In this document: positions 1 through 11,164 of the stretch, piece by piece
Layout of the letters: every line of letters starts with the position of its first letter
Numbering within the stretch: the first letter of the stretch is position 1
NCBI RefSeq assembly: GCF_024506435.1
Contig: NZ_JANIET010000002.1
Location: 712,028 to 776,027, forward strand
Reading direction: 5' to 3'
DNA from: Pantoea trifolii
GTDB taxonomy: Bacteria > Pseudomonadota > Gammaproteobacteria > Enterobacterales > Enterobacteriaceae
Length of the DNA stretch: 64,000 nucleotides
Position numbers and translations under genes: made by a program
Notes under the pieces: generated by a model
Seen by the model: only the letters and a program-made list of their open reading frames with translations
Told to the model about the DNA's origin: nothing
Databases searched by the model: none

Positions 1-2
1 AT

Positions 3-89
3 TATTTTGGTCACAATTTCAGATCGCTTCAAGCCCAGATTGATTTCATCAAAACCTTAGCGGAATCTATGGATAATCGCTTTCAATGA
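3..89 (+). CDS. C-terminal end of an unidentified protein (cut by window edge)
   Basis: An open frame runs from the left edge to a TGA at 87-89 and gives 28 residues ending in LAESMDNRFQ. The composition is protein-like and amphipathic. The gene begins outside the window, so its family cannot be told. Its stop overlaps the ATG of the next short frame (ATGA at 86-89), as is usual for genes in one operon. The call rests only on frame and composition. Confidence 0.3.
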   Translation, partial: YFGHNFRSLQAQIDFIKTLAESMDNRFQ

Positions 90-187
90 TTCCTTTCGCC
101 CTGCGGGGCACACCGCTTGCGGATACGGACCGGGCTCGTCAGATTCTGATCCAGCATCATTTCTTTGAAGGGGTAAACCGCGTTTAA
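86..187 (+). CDS. Possible 33-residue small protein or gene remnant
   Basis: The frame starts with an ATG overlapping the stop of the preceding frame and ends at TAA 185-187. The product begins MIPFALRGTPLADTDRARQI and reads like ordinary protein rather than random translation. No family was recognised. It could be a small coupled gene, or the broken tail of a longer gene read after a frameshift of the upstream frame. Downstream, 190-368 holds a hydrophobic stretch with a TTG start, but most of that frame lies antisense to padC and no gene is called there. Confidence 0.25.
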   Translation: MIPFALRGTPLADTDRARQILIQHHFFEGVNRV

Positions 188-368
188 CCTGCTTTTGAAT
201 GGATTATTGCGTTTAGGGGAGCTGATTATTTACGTTTTTGTTTTAGGTTTCCCGCCCTGCATAGCCATCTTATTTTCAAAATCATTTGGCGACATTAAAA
301 ATAATATCGCTGTATGGGGAGGCGGAGTTTCAATATTAACATTAACGCCTTCCATGGCGCTTTATTAC

Positions 369-893
369 TCATTTACCGTCGAAGAAATCGTCCGGGAGTT
401 GCCCAGGTGGCATATTAATAACACTATTATTGTCTGCTCCTTCATTTTTCATATACGTGACCCGCGCAAATTCGGGTATCACAACATAGGGATATGCTGG
501 ACCCTCGTCACGAAAACGATGCATATCTTCAATAAATTCATTCTGATAACAGATCGTTTTTTCAGGATGCTGACCTTCCCCCGCGATCCACTGTGGAAAA
601 AAGATGGTTCCATGAATAACTTTTCTTTCAATATCAAACAGTAAGCTCACACAGGTTCCGGTTGGTTCATGCCAGTCCACTTTATAGATTCCAGGCGCGA
701 ACTGTACCGCATTCATCTCCTGATTGGTTACCCATCTTCCACCGACGAGTCCCTGATGTATACGGTAATCACAGGTATGATCGTTTCTTGCATACCATTC
801 GTATTTCCATCCATTATCATAGGTATATACAAAGTGTGTACCTACAAACGCAGACAAATCTTTGGATATATCGTTTAACGTTCCCGATTCCAT
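369..893 (-). CDS. padC: Phenolic acid decarboxylase
   Basis: Removes the carboxyl group of hydroxycinnamic acids such as p-coumaric and ferulic acid, giving 4-vinylphenols, without a cofactor; it is a cytosolic plant-phenolic detoxification enzyme. The 174 residues match the usual length (about 165-175). The family core is plain: FVGTHFVYTYDNGWKYE near residue 15, YARNDHTCDYRIH, then GRWVTNQ, FAPGIYKVDWHEPTGT and GTIFFPQWI, forming the lipocalin-like beta barrel with its Tyr and Glu active-site residues. The ATG at 893 is preferred over GTG at 899 because GAGG lies five bases upstream of it. There is no adjacent PadR-type regulator; the nearest regulator is the LysR gene 370 bp away, divergently oriented, which might control it. 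The function fits a plant-associated host. Confidence 0.93.
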   Translation of the reverse strand: MESGTLNDISKDLSAFVGTHFVYTYDNGWKYEWYARNDHTCDYRIHQGLVGGRWVTNQEMNAVQFAPGIYKVDWHEPTGTCVSLLFDIERKVIHGTIFFPQWIAGEGQHPEKTICYQNEFIEDMHRFRDEGPAYPYVVIPEFARVTYMKNEGADNNSVINMPPGQLPDDFFDGK

Positions 894-1266
894 GACCACC
901 TCATATTATGTTGCTAAAGGGAGTAATAAGAGAGTAGACGCTCATATTCTTCTTGCAAGAAAAATGAGAATTTCATATGAGTTGATTTATTACAATTTAA
1001 TTATTTACTTATAATGTGCTTATTACACTTAGAAATATGCAGTGCAATGTTGCGGTAGGATAGGCTGTTACATACCTCTTCGGTTCACTAAAGTGATATT
1101 ATCGTCTGCTAGAATATTCTGGCCAAATCATAAGGTGATCCTGCTTAAAACATAGCTATGCGAGTCTCTTGAGTGCGGCAGAGCGTTCACGAGGTTGTCG
1201 TTATCGATTATGTGGTTATCATTTCTTTTTTGAATCACTGCTGGCTTCTAAGGATTGTCCGCTAAC
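894..1266. other. Intergenic region between padC and a LysR gene
   Basis: About 370 bp between two divergent genes, so it must hold both promoters. It is AT-rich around 960-1020. A small inverted repeat with arms TCACT/AGTGA lies at 1085-1096. No small gene, RNA or clear regulator site could be assigned with confidence. Confidence 0.4.
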
Positions 1267-2178
1267 ATGCCTGTAAACTTTGATCTCAACGATCTTTATG
1301 CCTTCCGTGCACTGGTTGAATACAGTAATTTTCGGCTTGCGGCAGAGTCCATCTGCCTTTCTCAATCAGCATTAAGCCGCAGAATTGAAAAGCTGGAATC
1401 GGCGTTAGGTATCAAGCTATTCGACAGAACCACCCGGCGTGTCACGCTAACACTTTATGGTCAGACTTTTGCTGAACGTTCAGATCAGTTACTGGCGAAT
1501 GTGGAAATGGTATTAGCGGATATCGATAAGGTCAGTCAGGATCGGTTGGGACTGGTCACCGTTGCTACGGTACCCTCGGCAGCTTACTATTTCATGCCCG
1601 GTGTCATCCGCCGTTTCCAGACACGCTATCCACGAGTACGCGTGAAAATTATTGATAGCAGCGCAGGTAATGTCATTGAAGCGGTAGCCAGTGGTCAGGC
1701 AGACTTCGGCATCTGTTTTGCGAGAGATCTGCAAGCTAATATCGAATTTCTACCCTTGACGGGCGATGCCTACGTAGCGGCCTGCAGGCGTGATCATCCA
1801 CTAGCCAGTAAAAAAAACCTGACCTGGCGAGAGTTTTATCAGCAGGATTATATTGAGCTGGATAAGACCTCCGGGAACCGCAATCTGCTAGATAAGCTGC
1901 TGGAACACATCATTCCTGAGCGCCCCAGTATCTGCGAAACCCGTCATGTGACCACCATGCTGGGTATGGTTGAAGCGGGTATCGGCATTGCTGCCGTGCC
2001 CGCTATGTCGATGCCGATGTCAGAGCATTCAGTGTTAACACAGGTTGCACTGACTGAGCCGGTGGTAAAGCGTACGGTTGGCTTGATCAGGCGCAGTGGC
2101 CGTATGCAGTCCTATGTGGCAGCTGAGTTAGAGAAGTTGATTACTGAACAGTATCATGTTGTTTTACCGGCAGTTTAG
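1267..2178 (+). CDS. LysR-family transcriptional regulator
   Basis: A 303-residue LysR-type regulator. The N-terminal winged helix covers about residues 4-62, with the family pattern LNDLYAFRALVEYSNFRLAA and SQSALSRRIEKLE. A ligand-binding domain of periplasmic-binding-protein fold fills residues 90-300. The ATG at 1267 is chosen over TTG at 1255 because AAGGA ends about 12 bases before it and only two before the TTG. It faces a ModA-like binding protein and citrate-type symporter, overlapping the former by 38 bp at the 3' ends; by analogy with LysR-controlled tricarboxylate transport loci it probably controls them. The inducer is unknown. Divergent padC is an alternative target. Confidence 0.85.
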   Translation: MPVNFDLNDLYAFRALVEYSNFRLAAESICLSQSALSRRIEKLESALGIKLFDRTTRRVTLTLYGQTFAERSDQLLANVEMVLADIDKVSQDRLGLVTVATVPSAAYYFMPGVIRRFQTRYPRVRVKIIDSSAGNVIEAVASGQADFGICFARDLQANIEFLPLTGDAYVAACRRDHPLASKKNLTWREFYQQDYIELDKTSGNRNLLDKLLEHIIPERPSICETRHVTTMLGMVEAGIGIAAVPAMSMPMSEHSVLTQVALTEPVVKRTVGLIRRSGRMQSYVAAELEKLITEQYHVVLPAV

Positions 2179-2947
2179 TCGTCACAGATCGCAACCCGGT
2201 AGCGCGAAGGGTATTTTGCGCCTCTGCCGAAGAGAGGAAGTTCAGTAACGCTTTGCCCTCCTGCCCGTTTTTTGCTTTGGCGGTCACCGCACCGGCAAAA
2301 CGGGTAACGTATTGCACATCTTCAGGCAGTTCACCAATAAAGGCGACGCCCGGCACAGGCAGCAATTCACTCACTTGCTGGAAACCGATAGCATAGTGGC
2401 CTTTAGCCACTTCGGACGCGACCGGAATGCGCTCTATCATATGCGCTTTTGATTCCACCTTGTCTTCAATGCCCAGTTTTTTAAATAGATGACTGCTGAC
2501 ATAGCGGCCGCTGGCACTGTCAGAATAAGCAATAGATTGGGCTTGCAAGAGAGTATTGCGCAGATCTGCATCCGTTTTGATAACCGGTTTTGGCTCACCT
2601 TGTTTGACCACCATACCAATTGAAGAGTCGGCTAATTCCACGCGCGAACCCGGCTGAAGCCAGTTATCCTTTTCCAGATTGTTCAACGCATCACCCACCA
2701 TAATCACCACATCCGCATTCTCACCGCGCGCCAGGCGCGCCGGAATAGCCTGAGGCGTCTTCCCCATTGAGGGGCCGGATATCAAAATAATCTTGTTGCC
2801 GCTTTTGGCTTCAAATTGTGGGGCCAGTTTTTCCAGCGCCGCTTTGAATCCACCCGAAATCATGACGGTGACGTCTTTGGCTGACACTGAAAAACTAACG
2901 GAAATAAATAACAGCGTGGAGACAAGTGAACGATGTATTTTTTGCAT
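2141..2947 (-). CDS. ModA-like periplasmic substrate-binding protein
   Basis: A secreted 268-residue protein of the extracellular solute-binding family related to ModA. Residues 1-23 form a signal peptide ending SVSAK. The mature part starts with VTVMISGGFKAALEKLAPQF and carries the ModA-type SGPSMGKTPQAIPARLARGE segment and GENADVVIM. No molybdate permease or ATPase gene is nearby. Instead it sits 15 bp downstream of a citrate-type proton symporter and is probably co-transcribed. In several proteobacteria such ModA-like proteins accompany organic-acid transporters and not molybdate systems, so an organic anion is the likelier ligand here. Its 3' end overlaps the converging LysR gene by 38 bp. 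Confidence 0.8.
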   Translation of the reverse strand: MQKIHRSLVSTLLFISVSFSVSAKDVTVMISGGFKAALEKLAPQFEAKSGNKIILISGPSMGKTPQAIPARLARGENADVVIMVGDALNNLEKDNWLQPGSRVELADSSIGMVVKQGEPKPVIKTDADLRNTLLQAQSIAYSDSASGRYVSSHLFKKLGIEDKVESKAHMIERIPVASEVAKGHYAIGFQQVSELLPVPGVAFIGELPEDVQYVTRFAGAVTAKAKNGQEGKALLNFLSSAEAQNTLRATGLRSVTTKLPVKQHDTVQ

Positions 2948-2962
2948 GATGTCATTCCTGAG

Positions 2963-4258
2963 CTAACCCGCGGTTTGAAGTGATAACGCGCTGCGACGGT
3001 ATAAATAAAAGGTTGCGAGCAGTGCACATACGGCAGCAAAGCTCATCCAGTAGCCGGGCGAGGCCTTATCGCCGGTGTACTCAATCAATGCGGTTGAAAT
3101 AACCGGCGTGAATCCGCCAAAAATAGCGGTTGCCAGACTGTAGGCCAGAGAGAACCCCGCAACCCGCACTTCCACCGGCATAATCTCGGTTAACGCTGGG
3201 ATCATGGCGCCGTTGTAAAGTCCGTAAAGGAAGGACAGCCATAACAGCACTGTCAGCATCATGGAAAAGCTGGGCGCTTCAGCAAGCAGGCTAAGCGCCG
3301 GATAGGCAGTGATCAGCGCCAGCATCGCCATGGTCACCAGAACGGGCTTGCGGCCAAAACGGTCTGACAGGGCACCGCCAACCGGTAGCCAGAAAAAGTT
3401 TGATATCGCAACCAGCAGAGTCACCAGCAGGCTGTCAGAAGCGCTCAGCATCAGCACCTTTTTACCAAAAGTAGGTGCATATACGGTGATCAGATAAAAC
3501 GCAGTGGTGGTCATGGCGACCATCAACATACCGGCGACAACAACCTGCCAGTTTGCTAACAGCGTTTTAAACACGTCACGCATTGCCAGATGACTGCGAC
3601 GGGCGGTGAACTCTTCGGTCTCTTCCAGTTTACGGCGCAAGACAAAGATGAAAGGAACAATCAGGCAGCCAAACAGGAAAGGCAGACGCCATCCCCACTC
3701 GCGCAGGGTGCTTTCTTCCATTACCTCATTCAGTGCGAAGCCCATGGCCGCTGCAACCATAATGGCCACTTGCTGGCTGCCAGATTGCCAGCTGGTATAA
3801 AAGCCCTTACGGCCTGGCGTGGCAATCTCTGCCAGATAAACGGATACGCCGCCTAACTCTGCGCCCGCTGAGAAGCCTTGTAATAAACGACCGCATAGCA
3901 CCAGTAACGGTGCCCAGAGCCCAATCGTTTGATAGGACGGAATCAGAACAATCAGGAAAGTCCCCGCCGCCATGATCGACAAGGTCACAATGAGCCCTTT
4001 ACGTCTGCCAACTTTATCAATGTACGCGCCCAGCACGATTGCACCGACCGGACGCATTAAAAATCCCGCGCCAAACACCGCGAAGGTCATCATCAGCGAA
4101 GCAAATTCACTGCTGGCCGGAAAAAAAGTATGGGCGATGTAAGTGGCATAAAACCCGAACAGAAAGAAGTCGAATTGTTCCAGAAAATTGCCTGAAGTCA
4201 CCCGCAGTATCGCGCTGCATCGGGTTCGAGTGGTCATGGGTAGGTTAGAGGAATGCAT
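2963..4258 (-). CDS. Citrate/tricarboxylate:proton symporter, MFS family
   Basis: A 431-residue inner-membrane transporter of the metabolite:H+ symporter branch of the major facilitator superfamily. Diagnostic parts are the N-terminal [19 protein letters not shown] helix, the loop motif [13 protein letters not shown] near residues 80-95, [21 protein letters not shown] near 125, and [10 protein letters not shown] near 300, with twelve hydrophobic segments. This pattern is that of CitA/CitH citrate and TcuC tricarballylate symporters. The ATG has GGAG eight bases upstream. It is the first gene of a two-gene unit with the ModA-like protein. Two adjacent palindromes lie about 85-110 bp upstream. 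The exact substrate, citrate or another tricarboxylate such as aconitate, cannot be decided from sequence. Confidence 0.88.
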   Translation of the reverse strand: MHSSNLPMTTRTRCSAILRVTSGNFLEQFDFFLFGFYATYIAHTFFPASSEFASLMMTFAVFGAGFLMRPVGAIVLGAYIDKVGRRKGLIVTLSIMAAGTFLIVLIPSYQTIGLWAPLLVLCGRLLQGFSAGAELGGVSVYLAEIATPGRKGFYTSWQSGSQQVAIMVAAAMGFALNEVMEESTLREWGWRLPFLFGCLIVPFIFVLRRKLEETEEFTARRSHLAMRDVFKTLLANWQVVVAGMLMVAMTTTAFYLITVYAPTFGKKVLMLSASDSLLVTLLVAISNFFWLPVGGALSDRFGRKPVLVTMAMLALITAYPALSLLAEAPSFSMMLTVLLWLSFLYGLYNGAMIPALTEIMPVEVRVAGFSLAYSLATAIFGGFTPVISTALIEYTGDKASPGYWMSFAAVCALLATFYLYRRSALSLQTAG

Positions 4259-4342
4259 GTTTATCTCCAGTTTGTCATTGGCGCTTTTGCAGCGCCTGCT
4301 TCTGCAGACTGGATGAGCGAAACAAACTTAATAAGCGCAATA

Positions 4343-4370
4343 AACTCATGAGTTGATGCGTTTGACGCAT
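4343..4370. promoter_or_regulatory. Two adjacent palindromes upstream of the citrate-type symporter
   Basis: AACTCATGAGTT (4343-4354) and ATGCGTTTGACGCAT (4356-4370) are both perfect inverted repeats, one base apart, about 85-115 bp before the symporter start. This spacing suits an activator site. The likely binder is the LysR protein encoded at 1267-2178, although it is not divergent from this promoter. The rest of the 325-bp gap shows no gene. Confidence 0.45.
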
Positions 4371-4537
4371 TAATTAGAGCTTAAAATTTCATTAACAAGC
4401 TGTAACGGTGTATTAACAGCTTCTCCGTTCAACACGGTGTTCATTGAAGCCTAAAAACGTTATATCGATTTTGTGACAAGGTTCATAACGAGCGCGCAGT
4501 AAAAATAGAGCAGTGGGCAATGAGGAATGATGGGTAG

Positions 4538-4560
4538 AGTGATGCCAGACCGACATCACT
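4538..4560 (-). terminator. Hairpin downstream of the YjfB-like gene
   Basis: Arms AGTGATG and CATCACT with a nine-base loop lie 24 bp past the stop of the YjfB-like gene. There is no strong T-run after the hairpin on that strand, so termination efficiency is uncertain. Confidence 0.35.
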
Positions 4561-4583
4561 CCATAAAACCGTTAATGCTGACT

Positions 4584-4772
4584 TCAGGCAGTGGTATTAA
4601 TATTGCGCCCAATTGCCGGATTTGCCGGCAACTGAGGAATTGAATCCAGAATACCTGCCGCCATCGTTTGCTGATTATCCAGCGTCTTCTTCAGCACCAG
4701 CGTGCTGATTTTATTCGCCAGTTCCATGTTATCAAGGCCGGTAGCCAGTGATGTAATTTGTGATACATCCAT
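4584..4772 (-). CDS. YjfB-family putative motility protein
   Basis: A 62-residue protein of the YjfB family, small proteins called putative motility proteins from their FliA- or SigD-dependent expression. The match is the N-terminal pattern MDVSQITSLATGLDNMELAN followed by the helix ISTLVLKKTLDNQ and a short tail with IPQLPANPAIGRNINT. Its molecular role is unknown. There are two tandem ATG codons; the second (4772) lies six bases after AGGAGA and is preferred. A perfect sigma-28 promoter sits at 4824-4850, which supports flagellar co-regulation directly. It is transcribed alone, followed by a hairpin at 4538-4560. Confidence 0.8.
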   Translation of the reverse strand: MDVSQITSLATGLDNMELANKISTLVLKKTLDNQQTMAAGILDSIPQLPANPAIGRNINTTA

Positions 4773-4823
4773 CATGCTCTCCTGATTACTACGAATATTG
4801 AGTAGCTAAAAAGCCAGAAACAG

Positions 4824-4850
4824 TTATCGGCAATTTGGCGAAATACTTTA
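4824..4850 (-). promoter_or_regulatory. Sigma-28 (FliA) promoter for the YjfB-like gene
   Basis: Read on the minus strand, the site is TAAA, exactly 15 bases, then GCCGATAA. This is the full FliA consensus with no mismatch in either element. The -10 element ends about 52 bp before the start codon of the YjfB-like gene, leaving a short leader. Confidence 0.85.
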
Positions 4851-4863
4851 TATGTGGCATCCC

Positions 4864-6090
4864 TCACGCATGATTGCGCTGCCTCAACGCATAGGCCAGC
4901 ACCACCACAAAGCACAGCAGCGGCAAACTGTATGCCACGGCGGTACCGACGTGGTCAGAGAGCAGGCCCATGAAATAGGGCATGATCGCGCCGCCGACAA
5001 TCGCCATGATCATAAACGAGCTAGCCTGTTTGGTGGATTCTCCAAGATTTTTAACGCCCATGGCAAAGATGGTTGGGAACATGGTGGACATAAAGAAGAA
5101 GATGGCGATCAATGCAACCACGGAAACATCGCCTGCGCCCAGCATCACAATCGCGCACAGCACGATGTTGATGAGCGCGTAAGCCGCCAGCATTGCAGCC
5201 GGTTTGACCCGACCCAATAACCAGGTTGAGAAGAAACGTCCGAGCATAAAGCAGATCATCGCAACCGAAAGCATATAAGCCGCGCTTTGGTTGGTCACAC
5301 CGTGCCAGTGTTCGGTGGCGTAGTTAATAAAGAAGGCGCCCACGCCAACCTGCGCGGCAACATAAAAGAACTGCGCAATTACGCCGCCGACAAAATGTTT
5401 TTGTTGCCATAAAGTCGCGCCGGGCTGCTGAATATGTTGGCTGGCGGATTCACGAATATCAGGCAACGCGGTGCGTTTAAATAACAGCGCGATGGCGATA
5501 ACCACACAGGCAATCACCACATAGGTGATTTTGACGCTCTCTTGCGCTGCATTAGCGCTGGCGTGCGTGAAGAACAGCGAGCCGCCAATCATAGGTCCAA
5601 CAAACTGTCCTAACCCATTAAAGGATTGCGCCAGATTGAGACGACGCTCAGCGCCGTTGGGATCGCCCAACACCGTAGCAAACGGGTTCGCGGCGGTTTC
5701 AAGACAGCCCAGTCCGCACGCCAGCACGAACAGCGCAAACAGGAATACCGAGAAGTTATTGACCATCGCCGCCGGCACAAACAGCAGCGCGCCAATCGCA
5801 TACAATGATAATCCCGCCAATATTCCGGCTTTATAACCGTGACGCTGCATAAAATAACCGGCCGGCAGCGCGACAATAAAATAGGCACCAAAATAAGCCG
5901 CCTGTAATAATCCCGATTGGGCTTTGGTGACGTTTAACGTTTCCTGAAAGTGTTTATTCAACACATCCAGCAGGCCGTATGACACGCCCCACATAAAAAA
6001 CAGGGTGGTAATTAGCATGAACGCCCAGCGCAGGCTAATAGTTCCCCTGACGCCCATATTTTCAGGCGTCTCGACGCGTTGTGTAGACAT
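4864..6090 (-). CDS. fucP: L-fucose:proton symporter (FucP family)
   Basis: A 408-residue inner-membrane sugar symporter of the FucP branch of the MFS. It has about twelve hydrophobic segments, the first being WAFMLITTLFFMWGVSYGL with the following DVLNKHFQ, the FucP-type counterpart of the helix carrying acidic sugar- and proton-binding residues. Other family landmarks are AAYFGAYFIVALPAGYFMQR, GCLETAANPFATVLG and LNLAQSFNGLGQFVGP. GAGGAT precedes the ATG. It is the last gene of the seven-gene fucose unit, 36 bp behind the mutarotase. In E. coli FucP feeds the isomerase/kinase route; here all neighbours belong to the oxidative route, so it should supply free L-fucose to the mutarotase and dehydrogenase. 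Confidence 0.88.
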   Translation of the reverse strand: MSTQRVETPENMGVRGTISLRWAFMLITTLFFMWGVSYGLLDVLNKHFQETLNVTKAQSGLLQAAYFGAYFIVALPAGYFMQRHGYKAGILAGLSLYAIGALLFVPAAMVNNFSVFLFALFVLACGLGCLETAANPFATVLGDPNGAERRLNLAQSFNGLGQFVGPMIGGSLFFTHASANAAQESVKITYVVIACVVIAIALLFKRTALPDIRESASQHIQQPGATLWQQKHFVGGVIAQFFYVAAQVGVGAFFINYATEHWHGVTNQSAAYMLSVAMICFMLGRFFSTWLLGRVKPAAMLAAYALINIVLCAIVMLGAGDVSVVALIAIFFFMSTMFPTIFAMGVKNLGESTKQASSFMIMAIVGGAIMPYFMGLLSDHVGTAVAYSLPLLCFVVVLAYALRQRNHA

Positions 6091-6126
6091 GGTTTTATCC
6101 TCGTAGGGTACAGTCGGTAAGTGTTG

Positions 6127-8082
<1,956 letters not shown>

Positions 8083-8083
8083 G

Positions 8084-9370
8084 TCAGCCTCCCTGCGCGC
8101 GATAGCGATATTGCTCGCGCGAAGCGGGATACATTTCGATTGAGAAGCCAGGCGCGGTGGGCGGCATATAAGCCGCGCCGCGGATTTCGCACGGATTAAG
8201 GAAATGTTCGTGCAGATGATCGACGTACTCGATGACCCGGCCTTCATGGCTGCCGGCAATACAAACAAAGTCGATCATCGACAGATGCTGAACGTATTCG
8301 CACAGCCCAACGCCGCCCGCATGCGGGCACACCGGCAGCTGGTATTTCGCCGCCATCAGCATCACCGCCAACACTTCGTTCACGCCGCCGAGACGACAGG
8401 CATCGATCTGCACAACATCAATCGCCTCACGCATAATCAGCTGCTTAAAGATGATGCGGTTCTGGCACATTTCCCCGGTAGCGACCTTAACCGGCGCAAC
8501 GCCCTGACGAATTTTGCGATGTCCTTCGATATCGTCCGGGCTGGTAGGTTCTTCGATAAACCACGGACGCGCGAACGCCAGCTGTTGTACCCACTCCACC
8601 GCATCATTCACTTCCCAAACCTGGTTAGCATCGATCATCAGTTGACGATCCGGCCCCAACACTTCGCGCGCAATGCGCACGCGGCGAATATCATCCTCGA
8701 GGTCGCGCCCCACTTTCAGCTTGATGTGGGAGAACCCGGCATCGACTGCCTGCTGGCAAAGACGGCGCAGTTTCTCGTCATCGTAGCCAAGCCAGCCCGC
8801 CGACGTGGTATAGCAAGGATATCCGTGCTGCTCGAGCTGGCGGATGCGCTCCGCTTTGCCCGCCTGCTGCGCCGTCAGCAATGCTAGGGCTTCTTCCGGC
8901 GTGATGCAGTCGGTGAGATAACGGAAATCGATGCAGCGCACCAGTTCCTGCGGCGACATATCGGCCACCAGCCGCCACAGCGGCTTCTCTTCTGATTTCG
9001 CCCATAAATCCCATACCGCGTTGACCACCGCGCCGGTCGCCAGATGAATTGCGCCTTTATCCGGGCCGATCCAGCGCAGCTGGCTGTCGCCGGTGATATC
9101 ACGCCAGAATTGCCCCATATCGGCGACAATCGACTCCAGTTGACGGCCGACGATCAGGTGCTCAAGCGCACGTATTGCCGCACAGCAAATTTCATTGCCG
9201 CGCCCAATGGTGAAGGTCAAACCGTGACCGCTGATTGCGGCGTTATCGGTCTCGATGATCACGTAAGCGGCGGAATAATCCGGGTCGGGATTCATCGCAT
9301 CCGAACCGTCGAGATGTTGGGACGTGGGAAAACGGATATCTTCCACGCGCAGTGCCGTAAGTTTGGTCAT
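8084..9370 (-). CDS. L-fuconate dehydratase, enolase superfamily
   Basis: A 428-residue enolase-superfamily enzyme of the mandelate racemase subgroup that dehydrates L-fuconate to 2-keto-3-deoxy-L-fuconate. The N-terminal capping domain includes IRFPTSQHLDGSDAMNPDPD, highly typical of fuconate dehydratases. In the barrel, the acid/base lysines are in HIKLKVG near residue 220, metal ligands are the Asp of MIDANQ near 248, Glu of IEEPTSPDD near 275 and Glu of ATGEMCQN near 301, and the general-base His is in CPHAGGVGL near 351. Its ATG overlaps the stop of the upstream hydrolase (TAATG). The residue set appears complete, so the enzyme should be active. Confidence 0.93.
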   Translation of the reverse strand: MTKLTALRVEDIRFPTSQHLDGSDAMNPDPDYSAAYVIIETDNAAISGHGLTFTIGRGNEICCAAIRALEHLIVGRQLESIVADMGQFWRDITGDSQLRWIGPDKGAIHLATGAVVNAVWDLWAKSEEKPLWRLVADMSPQELVRCIDFRYLTDCITPEEALALLTAQQAGKAERIRQLEQHGYPCYTTSAGWLGYDDEKLRRLCQQAVDAGFSHIKLKVGRDLEDDIRRVRIAREVLGPDRQLMIDANQVWEVNDAVEWVQQLAFARPWFIEEPTSPDDIEGHRKIRQGVAPVKVATGEMCQNRIIFKQLIMREAIDVVQIDACRLGGVNEVLAVMLMAAKYQLPVCPHAGGVGLCEYVQHLSMIDFVCIAGSHEGRVIEYVDHLHEHFLNPCEIRGAAYMPPTAPGFSIEMYPASREQYRYRAQGG

Positions 9371-10215
9371 TATTCGCTGCCCTCGGTGATTTGACGCTGC
9401 TCGCCCAGCCCGGCGATGCCCAATCGGATAACTTGCCCTGCACGCAAGTAGACCGGCGGTTTCTGCCCCATGCCGACGCCCGGCGGCGTGCCGGTTGAGA
9501 TGATGTCGCCTGGCTGCAAACTCATAAAACGGCTGAGGTAGCTGATGATGTGCGCGACCGAAAAGATCATGGTGCGCGTGTTACCGTTTTGATAGCGCTT
9601 GCCGTCAACCTCCAGCCACAGATCGAGCTGCTGCGGATCGGCAATCTCATCGGCGGTCACCAGCCAGGGACCGATCGGGCCAAAGGTGTCGCAGCCTTTG
9701 CCTTTGTCCCAGGTGCCACCGCGTTCGATCTGATATTCACGCTCCGAGACGTCGTTAACCACGCAGTAGCCCGCGACATGCGACAGCGCATCCTCTTCGG
9801 CGATGTAGCTGCCGCCTTTGCCGATCACCACGCCCAGTTCCACTTCCCAGTCGGTTTTCATCGAGCCGCGCGGAATGCGCACCGCATCATTTGGCCCGAC
9901 TATCGCGCTGGTCCATTTGCCAAACACCACTGGCTCCTGCGGGATGGCGGCGCCGGTTTCGGCGGCGTGATCGGCGTAGTTCAGGCCGATACAGATGAAC
10001 TTGCCAATCTGTCCGACGCAGGCACCAATGCGCGGCTGACAGCTGATTTTCGGCAGTTCGCTGAGCGGTAGCTGGCGCAGTCTTTCCAGCGCGGACGGCA
10101 GCAGCGCATCGCCCGCAAAATCATCGATGAAATGCGACAAATCGCGTAGTTCGCCCTGCTCATCCAGCATTGCCGGACGCTCTTTGCCCGGTTCGCCGAC
10201 ACGTAATAATTTCAT
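9370..10215 (-). CDS. 2,4-diketo-3-deoxy-L-fuconate hydrolase, FAH family
   Basis: A 281-residue fumarylacetoacetate-hydrolase-family protein, the last enzyme of the oxidative fucose route; it splits 2,4-diketo-3-deoxyfuconate to pyruvate and L-lactate. Family motifs are IGLNYADHAAETGAAIPQEPVVFGKW near residue 70, the metal-site DWEVELGVVIG near 118, GYCVVNDVSEREYQ near 145, and DIISTGTPPGVGMGQKPPVYL near 235. The frame is open upstream to 10485, but the ATG at 10215, after GGAGTG, gives the normal protein beginning MKLLRVGEPGKERPAMLDEQ. It lies 13 bp behind the second SDR and overlaps the dehydratase by one base. Confidence 0.88.
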   Translation of the reverse strand: MKLLRVGEPGKERPAMLDEQGELRDLSHFIDDFAGDALLPSALERLRQLPLSELPKISCQPRIGACVGQIGKFICIGLNYADHAAETGAAIPQEPVVFGKWTSAIVGPNDAVRIPRGSMKTDWEVELGVVIGKGGSYIAEEDALSHVAGYCVVNDVSEREYQIERGGTWDKGKGCDTFGPIGPWLVTADEIADPQQLDLWLEVDGKRYQNGNTRTMIFSVAHIISYLSRFMSLQPGDIISTGTPPGVGMGQKPPVYLRAGQVIRLGIAGLGEQRQITEGSE

Positions 10216-10228
10216 TCTTCCACTCCTG

Positions 10229-11009
<781 letters not shown>

Positions 11010-11118
11010 GAAAGGTGATTTCTTCCCAGCGGGAGAGCAAAATATCGCTGGCTACTTTTTCGCTTACGCATTACGTTTTATTGACAATTACGTAACATTG
11101 ACAAGTATCCTGACGATT

Positions 11119-11140
11119 ATTTGTGCAACTGATCACTTAA
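11119..11140. promoter_or_regulatory. Candidate CRP-cAMP site
   Basis: The segment contains TGTGC, six bases, TCACT (11122-11137), matching eight of ten positions of TGTGA-N6-TCACA, with an A/T-rich flank on both sides. It lies in the control region between the fucose genes and the divergent regulator, where catabolite control of a sugar pathway is expected. It is only about 28 bp from the regulator start codon, so it could repress that gene. Confidence 0.45.
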
Positions 11141-11164
11141 TTTATTTAGACAGGGAGCAGCGCA

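Noticed and set aside
195..644. 149-codon plus-strand frame with a hydrophobic N-terminal part
   Set aside because: It uses a TTG start with no ribosome site, and its last 90 codons are antisense to the well-supported padC gene. At most the first 55 codons could be a remnant.
11081..11108. TTGACA with a downstream -10 as a regulator promoter
   Set aside because: Two TTGACA hexamers are visible (11081 and 11098), but no good -10 hexamer stands at a correct distance from either.
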